Assembly: GCF_900142105.1 (NCBI RefSeq)
Contig: NZ_FQZS01000004.1
Coordinates: 62,001 to 126,000 of the forward strand
Direction: 5' to 3'
Source of the DNA: Lutispora thermophila DSM 19022
GTDB taxonomy: Bacteria; Bacillota; Clostridia; Lutisporales; Lutisporaceae
DNA length: 64,000 bases
The position numbers and the translations under genes are program-made. The stretch's first letter is position 1, and each line of letters opens with the position of its first letter. Under the pieces are notes generated by a model, which was given only the letters and a program-made list of their open reading frames with translations, searched no databases and was not told the DNA's origin. This document shows, piece by piece, positions 18,257 to 26,685 of the stretch.

Positions 18257-20482
18257 CTAATTCAAAAACTCCGGTTTGCTGCCTATGCCCAGCCTGCCAT
18301 TGTATGCATATTTTTCATTAAAGCAAAGGTATATTGTGGAATCAGGTAATCTGCTCAAAGAGTTGTATTTGCAATCAACATATTTGTATCCATAATCATC
18401 TTTTATCACTAAATAGGAAGAACCATCTCCTATGGCAATCCATGCTTCCTCAGCTTTATTAAACAAATTTGCATAAAGTCCATAAGCCAGCAATGCCTTA
18501 TCTATGACTTTACCGCATTTTGTTTCAAGGCATATATCAGGATGGAGTAAAGAATCCTCTTCCTTATTTCTTTCCTTTATGGTTGACAATAGGCTCAATA
18601 TGCCCCGAATTTTATCATCAGCTTCCTTAGAAGCAGAGCCTATTTCAGAGGATTTTTTCTTCACGGGTGCAGATTCTCTGGCTGCTTCTGCATATGCCTC
18701 CGGATGTTTTACATTTATCAAACCTGCCGAATACAGGCTGTAATCATATTGGCTGCCGGGGTATTTAGAGGCAAGGCTAATTACATGTTTTCTCAATTTT
18801 ATCCATAGCAATTGACCCATGGCTTCTTTCAGTGATTCCCTGGCTTCCTTAAGAGAATTGAAAGCATTTCCTGTTTGGTAATATGGAGCATTTGCTTGCA
18901 GCATTACATAAATGTCATGAATATTGTAAGGCAAAGAAATATGATGAAGGTTTTCATCAGAAGAAAATTTCCCTCTTGTCATTTTGCTTTTTAGGATATC
19001 TTTTTCCGGATTGAAGGCATTATGCAGTTTATTTATGCTGTCCATAATATCTTCACTATCCATGTTGGTTAAATTCTTTTTAAAGTCTATGTAGTATCCT
19101 TCGTTTTCCATATGTTCTGCCTCTTCTAAATGACAGTGTTGAAAAACCCCAGGGAACACAATGGAATCAAAATCCAATGCATATCCTTCACCAATGTTGG
19201 CAAATACAATAGAACCATCTCCTTTTCTTAGGCTGAACACCTGATTTTCCCCAAGTCCTGCCAATCTCAATAGGGCTGTCATGGATGATACATTCAAGCC
19301 TTCCCCATTCATGGCAGCAGAATTCAATATATCCGCATTTCCTTTGGGCGGCAGTTGAAATGCTTTTGTACATAAATCTTTATTGATAAGATAGGAACAT
19401 ATCAATCCCATGGAGATAGGATGTGGTTTTTGACTGCTTTGGCAAGAGTTATATGAAAAAGTTTCTTTGTAATCCTTCCTGTGTTCATCAGATGTGTTTT
19501 TCATCAGAGAAATTATATTATCTTTTTCCAAAGCTATCTCATCACATATGAGTTTTATATTGTATTCTATAATGCCTTTAGCTCTCTCCAGTGTTTCGGT
19601 TGCCTTATTATAATCGAAAGACGTAAGGCTTGTGAGTTCCAGAAGCTCTGCCTTTCTTATCTTTTTGTCCTTGATAATATAGACTCCCGGCTCCATGTAT
19701 TTTTCAGCTATAAGATAATCTGTCATAAAACCTATTGAATCCTTGGCATCCTGAAGTGTACTTCCTTGTATTATGATGACATGCCTATATTGCTCCACGT
19801 TGGGTATGACCTGAACTATGCCTAAACCTCTTCCGGGATAATCTTCCGTGACTCTTATGTAGGTTAAATTATTTATCTCCATTTCAAGTATTGAGGCATT
19901 ATCATAGGCAGTTCCCAAGAGTATTATATCTCCGGTATTTTGGAGATGTTGAGTGTCAAGCAAAAGTTGAGATTCCAAGGCGTTGGCCATTTGCTCTCCA
20001 TTGGACAACAAAAGGCTGCTTCTGCCTACCACAACTGTGGGATTGCTATAGATATGGAAATTGTAATCTTTGATTTTCCATATATCATTGTCCCTGGATA
20101 AATATATTTTTCTCACTAAAGATCCGCACTTTTTGCTGTCCTTTACAGTGGCATCCCATTTAATTTTTACAGAAGCCTCTATCCCATCACCAAGGGGTGT
20201 GAGATTCTCAATGTCCATTGAAAAATCATTGAAGTTGATATCATTTAACTTCAGTGAAGACATATATTGGTTTATTTTGTGAAAAAAGGGACAATCTGAT
20301 GAAAAGCAGTTTATAAAGCCTTTTGCATCACCGGACAATATGGCGTCGGAAAGCATGCCGAGGGTTTTTTTGATTTCTGGTTCCTCTGCCAGTCTATATT
20401 GGGAGAAGGTAACAGATTTATTTTCGCATCCGGATAGAAAAAAGGATGCCAGAATGAGTATAAGTATCAGCTTTTTCTTCAT
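18257..20482 (-). CDS. Large multidomain lipoprotein of unknown function
   Basis: 741 residues, no family recognised for the whole. Lipoprotein signal peptide with lipobox FLSGC (Cys19). Residues about 30-155 look like an NTF2-like fold (ISGDAKGF-type helix, DNDIWKIKDYNFH). About 180-265 resembles the S-layer outer-domain fold (GDIILLGTAYDNASILEMEI, IIQGSTLQDAKDSIG). About 355-440 and 640-725 each have a helix-strand pattern like a transglutaminase core (GEGLNVSSMTALLRLAGLG; KVIDKALLAYGLYANLF), but the first has Ser where the catalytic Cys is expected and no clear Cys-His-Asp triad is seen. A role in envelope or polysaccharide handling is possible. Monocistronic. Confidence 0.7.
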   Translation of the reverse strand: MKKKLILILILASFFLSGCENKSVTFSQYRLAEEPEIKKTLGMLSDAILSGDAKGFINCFSSDCPFFHKINQYMSSLKLNDINFNDFSMDIENLTPLGDGIEASVKIKWDATVKDSKKCGSLVRKIYLSRDNDIWKIKDYNFHIYSNPTVVVGRSSLLLSNGEQMANALESQLLLDTQHLQNTGDIILLGTAYDNASILEMEINNLTYIRVTEDYPGRGLGIVQVIPNVEQYRHVIIIQGSTLQDAKDSIGFMTDYLIAEKYMEPGVYIIKDKKIRKAELLELTSLTSFDYNKATETLERAKGIIEYNIKLICDEIALEKDNIISLMKNTSDEHRKDYKETFSYNSCQSSQKPHPISMGLICSYLINKDLCTKAFQLPPKGNADILNSAAMNGEGLNVSSMTALLRLAGLGENQVFSLRKGDGSIVFANIGEGYALDFDSIVFPGVFQHCHLEEAEHMENEGYYIDFKKNLTNMDSEDIMDSINKLHNAFNPEKDILKSKMTRGKFSSDENLHHISLPYNIHDIYVMLQANAPYYQTGNAFNSLKEARESLKEAMGQLLWIKLRKHVISLASKYPGSQYDYSLYSAGLINVKHPEAYAEAARESAPVKKKSSEIGSASKEADDKIRGILSLLSTIKERNKEEDSLLHPDICLETKCGKVIDKALLAYGLYANLFNKAEEAWIAIGDGSSYLVIKDDYGYKYVDCKYNSLSRLPDSTIYLCFNEKYAYNGRLGIGSKPEFLN

Positions 20483-20625
20483 ATGCTCACCTATAAATAT
20501 TTGTCTATGTTCTTTAACATTAAAATATATTAATATTATAGCCAGATATAAAAAATTAATTTTGATGATAAGGGAAAATGTGTAGAAAAGTTCAGTATTA
20601 AAAGTGCATCCAGGAGTGTGATAGG

Positions 20626-21324
20626 GTGGAAGTTATAAAGGAGTTTAAACTATTTTATGAGAATTATCTGGGACTGAAGGATAAAAAATATACAAACGGA
20701 ATAGCCGTAAGCTTGTGCCCGCAAAGAGATGTACCGTTGAACAAGCGTTTTTTCTACAAGTTGATTGCGTCTGGTTACGATGGTGAAATTGCAATGTCAT
20801 GTTCTCAAGATTTCAGTGAAGAGGAGATAATAGGTATATGCCGATACTTGGCATCGGGTGGAATAGATGAAAGCCTGATGCAAAGCGGTATCAAAGTAAG
20901 AAATTATGATCAATCTTTTATGTACAGAATGATCCAACATGTGCCAAGCACCTTTGATGTTAATGATGTTATCTGTTTGCCAGGAGGACAAGTTATAAAA
21001 GTTTTATATGTGGAGAATAGCAAGAAGTTTTTAGCTATCATGGATGATTCACTGGTTGGATACAGTAAAGTTTCAGATGTTATCTATGGTTATGGAAATA
21101 TTGTTGTATGGATAGAAGAAGCCTTTAGACGTATGGGTATAGCTGAGAGGCTGGTAAAGCTATTGATAAACCGATGCTATGAAGATGATATTGTACCAAT
21201 GTACATAGCCAGGGAGGATAATGTTGCTTCCATCGAATTAGCAAAAAAGCTGCACTTTGAAATAGTGCAGAAGGAATTTGTCGCGTCTTATGTGGCACCA
21301 ATGAACCCTTCTTATGCTAAATAA
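20626..21324 (+). CDS. GNAT-family acetyltransferase
   Basis: 232 residues. GTG start preceded by AGGAGTG. The C-terminal half (about 125-220) has the GNAT pattern: LVGYSKVSDVIYGYGNIVVW, EEAFRRMGIAERLVKLLINR for the acetyl-CoA pyrophosphate loop (R-x-x-G-I-A variant of Q/RxxGxG/A) and REDNVASIELAKKLHFEIVQ for the last helix and strand. The first 120 residues are helical and not recognised. Substrate unknown. Convergent with the GT4 gene; a hairpin overlaps its stop codon. Confidence 0.75.
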   Translation: MEVIKEFKLFYENYLGLKDKKYTNGIAVSLCPQRDVPLNKRFFYKLIASGYDGEIAMSCSQDFSEEEIIGICRYLASGGIDESLMQSGIKVRNYDQSFMYRMIQHVPSTFDVNDVICLPGGQVIKVLYVENSKKFLAIMDDSLVGYSKVSDVIYGYGNIVVWIEEAFRRMGIAERLVKLLINRCYEDDIVPMYIAREDNVASIELAKKLHFEIVQKEFVASYVAPMNPSYAK

Positions 21325-21338
21325 AAGGGGTTCATTGG
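21298..21338. terminator. Hairpin overlapping the stop of the acetyltransferase gene
   Basis: CCAATGAACCC and GGGTTCATTGG form a perfect 11-base stem with a loop of about 19 bases that includes the TAA. It lies between convergent genes; the T-run is weak, so termination is only likely. Confidence 0.45.
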
Positions 21339-21347
21339 CATTCATAT

Positions 21348-22469
21348 TTACATGCTCATAACCTCCTTATAAACTTCAATGGTTTCAAGAGCTGTCTTCT
21401 TCCATGAGAATTGATAGGCTCTTTTCATTCCCTTTAATGATAACTCCTGACTCAATTTAGTATCTATAAGTACATCATACATTGACTGTGCCAGTTGATC
21501 CAAGTTGTTAGGATCCACAAGAATGGCTCCGCCATCCACTATTTCCGGAATGGAGGTCACGTTGGAAGTTATAACAGGTGTGCCGCAGGTCATAGCCTCA
21601 AGGGGAGGGAGTCCAAAACCTTCGTAAAAAGATGGATAGACGAAAAGGCTTGCACAATTATAAAACAAAGGCAGATGCTCGTAGGGGATGTAACCGGTGA
21701 AGACGACTCTCTCTTCTATGCCCAATGCCTTTACTTTTTTTTTCATTTCATAGTGATTATCCTTTGACGATCCAAGTATCATAAGGTCATAGCGACCGGG
21801 CAGCTCTTTATATATGGCCTTATATGCTTTCAGGAGTCCGTCGACATTTTTTCTTGGGCTGAAGCCTCCTATATATAGAATATAGTCTGTAGAGTAGCTG
21901 TATTTGTGCTTGAGCAAATCCCAGGCAACATCCTTGTCCATATGCTTGAACATGCTGTCTGCCGCCAAATATATGACTTTTATCTTTTCTTCAGGCACAT
22001 CAAAATACTTTATTATATCATCCTTGGAATATTGGGATACGGTAATAATTAAGTCGGACTTATCCAATATGAAGGGCATTTCTGTAGTGAATTTATCCAG
22101 ATAGCTTTTGCCGCAGGTTTCAGGCATGGTATAGGGTATCAAGTCATGTACAGTAACCACATATTTGGAATATTTATGAAAGGGAAGGCCAAGACCGTTT
22201 TGGGGAAGATGAAAAACATCCGGCCTCAGCCTCTTCAATCTTTTAGGCAGATAGCACTCGTCCCAGAATTTTTTGTTTCTTTCACCGAATAATATTACTT
22301 TGGTGTTTTCTCTGTTGGCAAAATGCTCATAGCCTCCATTGGGCCAAAAAAAGGTATAGAAATTTTCTTTGTCGATGGATTGAATGTTCTGCATCAACCT
22401 CATGGTATATGTTCCTATGCCGGTTCCGGCATATAGCTTTGCACCTCTTACATCTATGCATATATGCAT
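21348..22469 (-). CDS. GT4-family glycosyltransferase
   Basis: 373 residues, GT-B fold. N-terminal half: HICIDVRGAKLYAGTGIGTY with the acceptor-side loop, FHLPQNGLGLPF, VVTVHDLIPYTMPET. C-terminal half: YIGGFSPRKNVDGLLKAYK (nucleotide-sugar binding strand), VFTGYIPYEHLPLFYN and the EX7E-type motif in SFYEGFGLPPLEAMTCGTPV. A retaining cytoplasmic transferase; donor and acceptor unknown. It is a paralogue of the gene at 26686, and the two flank the CotS-family genes, suggesting a role in spore coat or cortex glycans; this is inferred from position. Confidence 0.9.
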   Translation of the reverse strand: MHICIDVRGAKLYAGTGIGTYTMRLMQNIQSIDKENFYTFFWPNGGYEHFANRENTKVILFGERNKKFWDECYLPKRLKRLRPDVFHLPQNGLGLPFHKYSKYVVTVHDLIPYTMPETCGKSYLDKFTTEMPFILDKSDLIITVSQYSKDDIIKYFDVPEEKIKVIYLAADSMFKHMDKDVAWDLLKHKYSYSTDYILYIGGFSPRKNVDGLLKAYKAIYKELPGRYDLMILGSSKDNHYEMKKKVKALGIEERVVFTGYIPYEHLPLFYNCASLFVYPSFYEGFGLPPLEAMTCGTPVITSNVTSIPEIVDGGAILVDPNNLDQLAQSMYDVLIDTKLSQELSLKGMKRAYQFSWKKTALETIEVYKEVMSM

Positions 22470-22589
22470 GAGCTCACCTCGTTTTTAAAACTTAAGCTAA
22501 TTTAAATATACGCGCAACATAATATATTATAATCATTATATTTAAATTTTGTGACAGAGAAGTGAGTCATGGCAATGGCACAAGAACAC

Positions 22590-22856
22590 CTAGCATAAGT
22601 CCATATAAGATTTCGCTACATTTCTAAAACCGTTTTCCATCAATACATGATATACAATGCCTCTTATTTCATATGAAGACGTATGGTTGTTATCCTTTGT
22701 AACCTGTAAAAACACCTTGTGAAACTGACTGGCAAGGGCTTGGATATCACCTTGGTTCATGTAGCAGTCAACTTTGCACCTGCAATTGTCGATGCTTTTC
22801 TTGACCTTTTCAATGTCAAACTCCTGAAAGGTACCGTTCTTTTTCATAACCAACAT
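22590..22856 (-). CDS. Stand-alone ATP-cone domain protein
   Basis: 88 residues: the ATP-cone fold found at the N-terminus of anaerobic ribonucleotide reductases and in NrdR. It shows LVMKKNGTFQEFDIEKVKKS, then a helical body and YEIRGIVYHVLMENGFRNVA, the typical C-terminal helix. No zinc ribbon (as in NrdR) and no reductase domain are attached. ATP cones bind ATP or dATP and act as allosteric switches, so this may be a free regulatory subunit. The ATG follows AAAGGGGG. Neighbours do not suggest a partner. Confidence 0.78.
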   Translation of the reverse strand: MLVMKKNGTFQEFDIEKVKKSIDNCRCKVDCYMNQGDIQALASQFHKVFLQVTKDNNHTSSYEIRGIVYHVLMENGFRNVAKSYMDLC

Positions 22857-23102
22857 TCAAAGAACCCCCTTTGTATTTATAAAACTATACTACCAAATTT
22901 TTCACAAATTCACAATATATACTTAAAACGCTGGTGGCCGGAGACTAACCCAAAAGGAATTTTCCGACAATGGCAATCCGATCCAAGGGCAATTTACAAT
23001 CCTGAGCTCTAATCTCTGAGTTCCATGTTTGTAACCGCCTTTAGGCTTTATACATATAATGATATAAATATTATCATAAAAACCATAATAGGAGATATTG
23101 CG
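22857..23102. other. Non-coding gap before the CotS cluster
   Basis: 246 bases between divergent genes. It has a short GC-richer patch (about 22930-23015) and the AT-rich promoter side of the CotS gene. No riboswitch, tRNA or clear promoter was recognised. Confidence 0.4.
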
Positions 23103-24059
23103 ATGGATTGGCAATATGTTGAGGAGAGATATGGTTTCAAAATCCTGGGTAAAGAAATGGTAAGGAAAATATATAAGTTGCATACAGACAAGGGTATGAA
23201 ATGCTTTAAAAGGGCTCATGCCCGAAAAAGTTATTTTCTTTTTGTATTCTCAGCGGTAAATCATCTAACCCTAAAAGGTTTTACTGCACCAATCTCCTAT
23301 GATATGACCTTGGATAATGACATATGTATAGAAGATGGAGAATATATATATTATGCCCTGCCTTGGATTGAGAGCAGGCAGTGCAAGTTCAAGAAGAGAG
23401 ATGATTTGCTGAAGGCCATTAAGCTTTCGGCGGATCTTCATAAAGCTGCGAAGGATTTCAAGCCTCCTGAAGATTCAAAGCCAAGGATATATTACGGTAA
23501 ATGGCCTCAGAATTTCAGAAAAAGACTGGATGAAATGAAACTATTCAAAGAAACCATTGAAAGCAAGGATGTAAGGGATGAATTTGATGAAGCCTATTAT
23601 CCCCTTATAGATTTTTTCATGGAACAAGGCTATGAGGCAATAGAGCTATTGGAAAAAAGCAGCTATTATGATATTTCGCAAAAAGCCATGGAGAGAGGGG
23701 AATTTTGCCATCACGACATGGCAGAGCATAACTTTCTGATCACTCCTTATGGAGAAATGAGGATCATTGATTTTGACTACTGCATAATGGACACAAGGCT
23801 TCACGATGTTGCAAGCCTTGTGATAAGGAACATGAGACACGGGATATGGGATATTGCCAAGGCGGATTTCATACTAAATGAATATTGCAAGTACTATCCC
23901 ATAAATCAGCGGGAATTGGAAGTGATAAAATGTTTTGCCCTTTTCCCACAGGATTTCTGGCAGGTAGGACTTCAATATTATGTGGAGAAGCAGCCATGGA
24001 CTATGGAAAACTTCATGTCAAGATTGAATGATGTGAGAGATGATTTCAAGCTGAGGTAG
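23103..24059 (+). CDS. CotS-family spore coat kinase-like protein, paralogue 1
   Basis: 318 residues from ATG 23103 (MDWQYVEERY); the upstream in-frame ATG at 23025 has no ribosome binding site. The protein has the aminoglycoside-phosphotransferase-like kinase fold of CotS/YtaA/YsxE coat proteins: an N-lobe with the ATP lysine region (KGMKCFKRAH), hinge ALPWIESRQC, the catalytic loop CHHDMAEHNFLITP (about residue 200) and the metal motif IIDFDYC. The catalytic Asp and the DFD Asp are both present. C-terminal FALFPQDFWQVGLQYYVEKQ is a family signature. Works in the mother cell during coat assembly by analogy with Bacillus CotS; substrate unknown. First of a tight cluster. Confidence 0.88.
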   Translation: MDWQYVEERYGFKILGKEMVRKIYKLHTDKGMKCFKRAHARKSYFLFVFSAVNHLTLKGFTAPISYDMTLDNDICIEDGEYIYYALPWIESRQCKFKKRDDLLKAIKLSADLHKAAKDFKPPEDSKPRIYYGKWPQNFRKRLDEMKLFKETIESKDVRDEFDEAYYPLIDFFMEQGYEAIELLEKSSYYDISQKAMERGEFCHHDMAEHNFLITPYGEMRIIDFDYCIMDTRLHDVASLVIRNMRHGIWDIAKADFILNEYCKYYPINQRELEVIKCFALFPQDFWQVGLQYYVEKQPWTMENFMSRLNDVRDDFKLR

Positions 24060-24108
24060 AGTTTTCTTAATGAGTTTATCAGGCTTTAATAAGATAGAGG
24101 TGATATTT

Positions 24109-24333
24109 ATGGGAAAAGGCCATAATCGTAGAGATATCAGAATGTTGGATGAAGAGATGATTTATTCTTCTTCACCTGCAGAAGACGTGGAATTTTACAA
24201 GAAGAGGATAGATGAATTGGAAGATGAAATAAAGATATTGAAGAAGCTTGTAAAGAAAAGAGAGAAGTATGAAGAGCTTCTGAAGGAGAAAGAAAAAATA
24301 GTAAATAGACGGCTTAAGAGCAGAAAGAGGTGA
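24109..24333 (+). CDS. Small charged coiled-coil protein in the CotS cluster
   Basis: 74 residues from ATG 24109, which follows GAGGTG. The second half (DVEFYKKRIDELEDEIKILK, then KLVKKREKYEELLKEKEKIV) has a clear heptad pattern and predicts a coiled coil; the end is very basic. No family recognised. It lies between two CotS-family genes, 49 bases after one and four bases before the next, so it is co-transcribed and may be a structural or adaptor coat protein. Confidence 0.75.
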   Translation: MGKGHNRRDIRMLDEEMIYSSSPAEDVEFYKKRIDELEDEIKILKKLVKKREKYEELLKEKEKIVNRRLKSRKR

Positions 24334-24337
24334 TAGG

Positions 24338-25357
24338 GTGTCCGGGAAGCATGGAAAGTTCAAACGGCGCGAGATCAGAGATTTGATACAGAATGAATAT
24401 GGACTTAAGGTTTACAACATGCACGAAGGAGACAAGGGGATTTTAACATATACCAACCAGGGAGATAAAATTTTTAAAAAAATGAAAAAGGATGAAGCAC
24501 AGTTGCTTTTTGTTGCTTCAGCATATAATCATATAAAAAGCAAAGGATTTAAAAACATATCTGCATTATGTAAGACTCTGGAAGGGAAATACTACACAAA
24601 ATACGACGGCAGCTTGTATGTCTTGGAGGATAGTATGAAAGGTAAGAGTTTTTCCATAACCTCCGAGGAAGACGGAAGAAAAATAGGAGAGGTGTTGGCT
24701 AAATTCCATACGGCAGCCAATAACTTCATACCGGCGACAGGAAGCAGAGCAAAGGTAGACTGGGGAAGATGGATTGACAAGGTAAAAGTGCAATCGGTTC
24801 GACTGAAGAAGTTTAAGGAAATAGCAGAATCCGGAACTTATAGCACAAAATTCGATAGAATATTTCTCAAATATGTAGATGAATACATTAAGCAGGCGGA
24901 AGAGGCATATATATTACTGAAAAACAGCGGTTACATGGAAAGGGTTTATATGGCCATGCAGACAAATCAACTATGCCACAAAACCTTTAAAAAACATTCC
25001 TTAACTCTCCTTGATGATGGAGACATATTCATATCAAGTTTGGAAAACTGCAGCTATGACATAATTGAAACAGATTTGGTATCCCTTTTGGAAAGCTGCG
25101 TGGGAACCAAATCCCTGGCTTATTTGGAAAGCGTCCTTCAGGGATATTCCTCACTAAAACCTCTTGATGCCAACTCGATAAACATAATAAGGGCACTGCT
25201 CATACAACCCGGAAGATTCTATAAAATAGTGAACAGATATTATGGCAAGAAGAAAAATTATAATGAATATGAACTGTTAAAAAAGATGGAGAGAGGCATA
25301 AGAAAGGAAGAAAGAAGAAAAGAGATTGCAAAGAAGCTTGAGGAAGTGATGCAATGA
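24338..25357 (+). CDS. CotS-family paralogue 2, likely pseudokinase
   Basis: 339 residues, GTG start (MSGKHGKFKRREI) after AGGTG. The overall CotS layout is kept: N-lobe GDKIFKKMKKDEAQLLFVAS, DYVDEYIKQAEEAY-like helix (KYVDEYIKQAEEAYILLKN) and a C-terminal QPGRFYKIVNRYYGKKKNYN in place of the usual FPQDFW...YY. The catalytic loop is changed from CHHD...HN to LCHKTFKKHSLTLL, so the catalytic Asp is Thr, and the metal motif DFDY is replaced by SLENCSYD. It should therefore not phosphorylate and may bind a ligand or scaffold its active paralogues. The stop overlaps the next gene's ATG (ATGA). Confidence 0.85.
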   Translation: MSGKHGKFKRREIRDLIQNEYGLKVYNMHEGDKGILTYTNQGDKIFKKMKKDEAQLLFVASAYNHIKSKGFKNISALCKTLEGKYYTKYDGSLYVLEDSMKGKSFSITSEEDGRKIGEVLAKFHTAANNFIPATGSRAKVDWGRWIDKVKVQSVRLKKFKEIAESGTYSTKFDRIFLKYVDEYIKQAEEAYILLKNSGYMERVYMAMQTNQLCHKTFKKHSLTLLDDGDIFISSLENCSYDIIETDLVSLLESCVGTKSLAYLESVLQGYSSLKPLDANSINIIRALLIQPGRFYKIVNRYYGKKKNYNEYELLKKMERGIRKEERRKEIAKKLEEVMQ

Positions 25358-26406
25358 CAATTGATACATTTGTGACAGAGAACAAACAGAAAGATAGGGA
25401 AATACTTTCGGAATACAATTTGGATTTGGAACTCTTCAACATGATGGGATTAGAGATAATAGACATTGTCCCTGTCAGGAATATTTTCCGAATAACTACC
25501 CAAAAAGGCATGTTTTCACTTAAAAGGGTAATATACGATGAGGAAGAAATGAACTTCATAATGTCTGTAATAGAACATCTGAAAAGAAACGGTTTTGAAA
25601 ATGTGATGGATTACATGGCCAAAGATGACGGAAGCCTATTTTATGAATATGATGGAGAGAAATATTATCTTACAAGATGGGTAGATGGAAGGGAATTGGA
25701 TTACCAAAATCCCATAGATCTGAAATCTGCAACCCATTTGCTCAGCAAATTTCATAAGGCTTCTCAAGGCTTTGACATGTCTATGGTGCCAGACTCCAGA
25801 AACCTGCTGGGGAAATGGCCCCAAAACTTTAAGGACAGAATATTAGAGATGAATGAAATGAAGTTCAGAGCCTTGTTAAAAAAGGGCAGAGCCGATTTTG
25901 ACAGAATATATCTTGAATATGTGGATATGTGCCTGGGGGACGCCCATGAAGCCTTGGAGATTCTTATTAACTCACCCTATGAAGAATTAGTAAGCAAAGC
26001 TAAAGAAGACAATGGATTTATCCACCATGACTATGCACATCATAACCTCATTCAATCCTTTGATGGCAAACTTTATGTTTTGGATTTCGATTATTGCGCT
26101 GTGGATATAAGGATTCATGATGTGGGAAGCCTTATAATTAGAAACATGAAAAAGACGGGATGGGACATAGATAAGGCCCTATATATAATAGAATGTTACG
26201 ATAGAGAAAGTCCCATAAGCAATGATGAACTGAAGGTGCTGATACCCTTTTTCCTCTTTCCTCAGGACTTCTGGCAGATATCAAGACAATACTATATAGA
26301 GAAGAAGGACTGGGGAGACAGAGATTACTTGGACAAGATGAATACCAAATCCCAATACACAATATCAAGGAGGGAATTCATTGAAGAATTCCAGAAGCGG
26401 ATTTAG
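25354..26406 (+). CDS. CotS-family spore coat kinase-like protein, paralogue 3
   Basis: 350 residues, translationally coupled to the previous gene by an ATGA overlap. All kinase landmarks are kept: ATP-side RITTQKGMFSLKRV, hinge YYLTRWVDGRELDY, helix LSKFHKASQGFD, catalytic loop IHHDYAHHNLI (about residue 226), metal motif VLDFDYCAVD, followed by RIHDVGSLIIRNMKKTGWDI and the signature FLFPQDFWQISRQYYIEKKD. Expected to be a mother-cell coat protein. Closest to paralogue 1 within this window by motif wording. Ends 280 bases before the convergent GT4 gene. Confidence 0.88.
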   Translation: MTIDTFVTENKQKDREILSEYNLDLELFNMMGLEIIDIVPVRNIFRITTQKGMFSLKRVIYDEEEMNFIMSVIEHLKRNGFENVMDYMAKDDGSLFYEYDGEKYYLTRWVDGRELDYQNPIDLKSATHLLSKFHKASQGFDMSMVPDSRNLLGKWPQNFKDRILEMNEMKFRALLKKGRADFDRIYLEYVDMCLGDAHEALEILINSPYEELVSKAKEDNGFIHHDYAHHNLIQSFDGKLYVLDFDYCAVDIRIHDVGSLIIRNMKKTGWDIDKALYIIECYDRESPISNDELKVLIPFFLFPQDFWQISRQYYIEKKDWGDRDYLDKMNTKSQYTISRREFIEEFQKRI

Positions 26407-26438
26407 GGGCACCAGGGACGGTTCTTTTTGTCCCAAGG
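26406..26438. repeat. GGGACGGTTCT palindromic repeat, copy 2
   Basis: GGGGCACCAGGGACGGTTCT is followed by TTTTGTCCC, so the core GGGAC pairs with GTCCC. Located directly after the stop of the third CotS gene. Confidence 0.65.
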
Positions 26439-26529
26439 CTAGGATATAGCTATTAGTACAAATGAATCGTTCCTTTTTTATTGTCTTCTTTTGATTCAGA
26501 TCCGTAATTAACATACTAGATTATGCAAA

Positions 26530-26685
26530 ACATGGCACGAAGCGCGCAGCCCGCAACTTGCAACCCGACCTCAGAGAAACACAGGAAGCAAAACCTCATG
26601 TCTCGTGCAAGGACGGGGAGGGAATACTTAAAGCTTCGCACCCGTGCCCGGCCCTAAAGGAATCCTTATGCAGATAGACCAGCTA
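26530..26685. repeat. Dispersed element with word-like repeats between cotS and a GT4 gene
   Basis: CATGGCACGAAGCGCGCAGC and CCGCAACTTGCAACCCGACC are word-like tracts leading to AAGGACGGGGAGGGAATACT (26609-26628). A further degenerate core, CTAAAGGAATCCTTA, is at 26654-26669, followed by CAGCTATTAGCGACTAGAGA. The element ends against the stop of the minus-strand GT4 gene. Confidence 0.55.

Noticed and set aside
22930-23015. GC-richer patch as a tRNA or riboswitch
   Set aside because: No cloverleaf, no TTCRANY motif and no recognised riboswitch core could be drawn.
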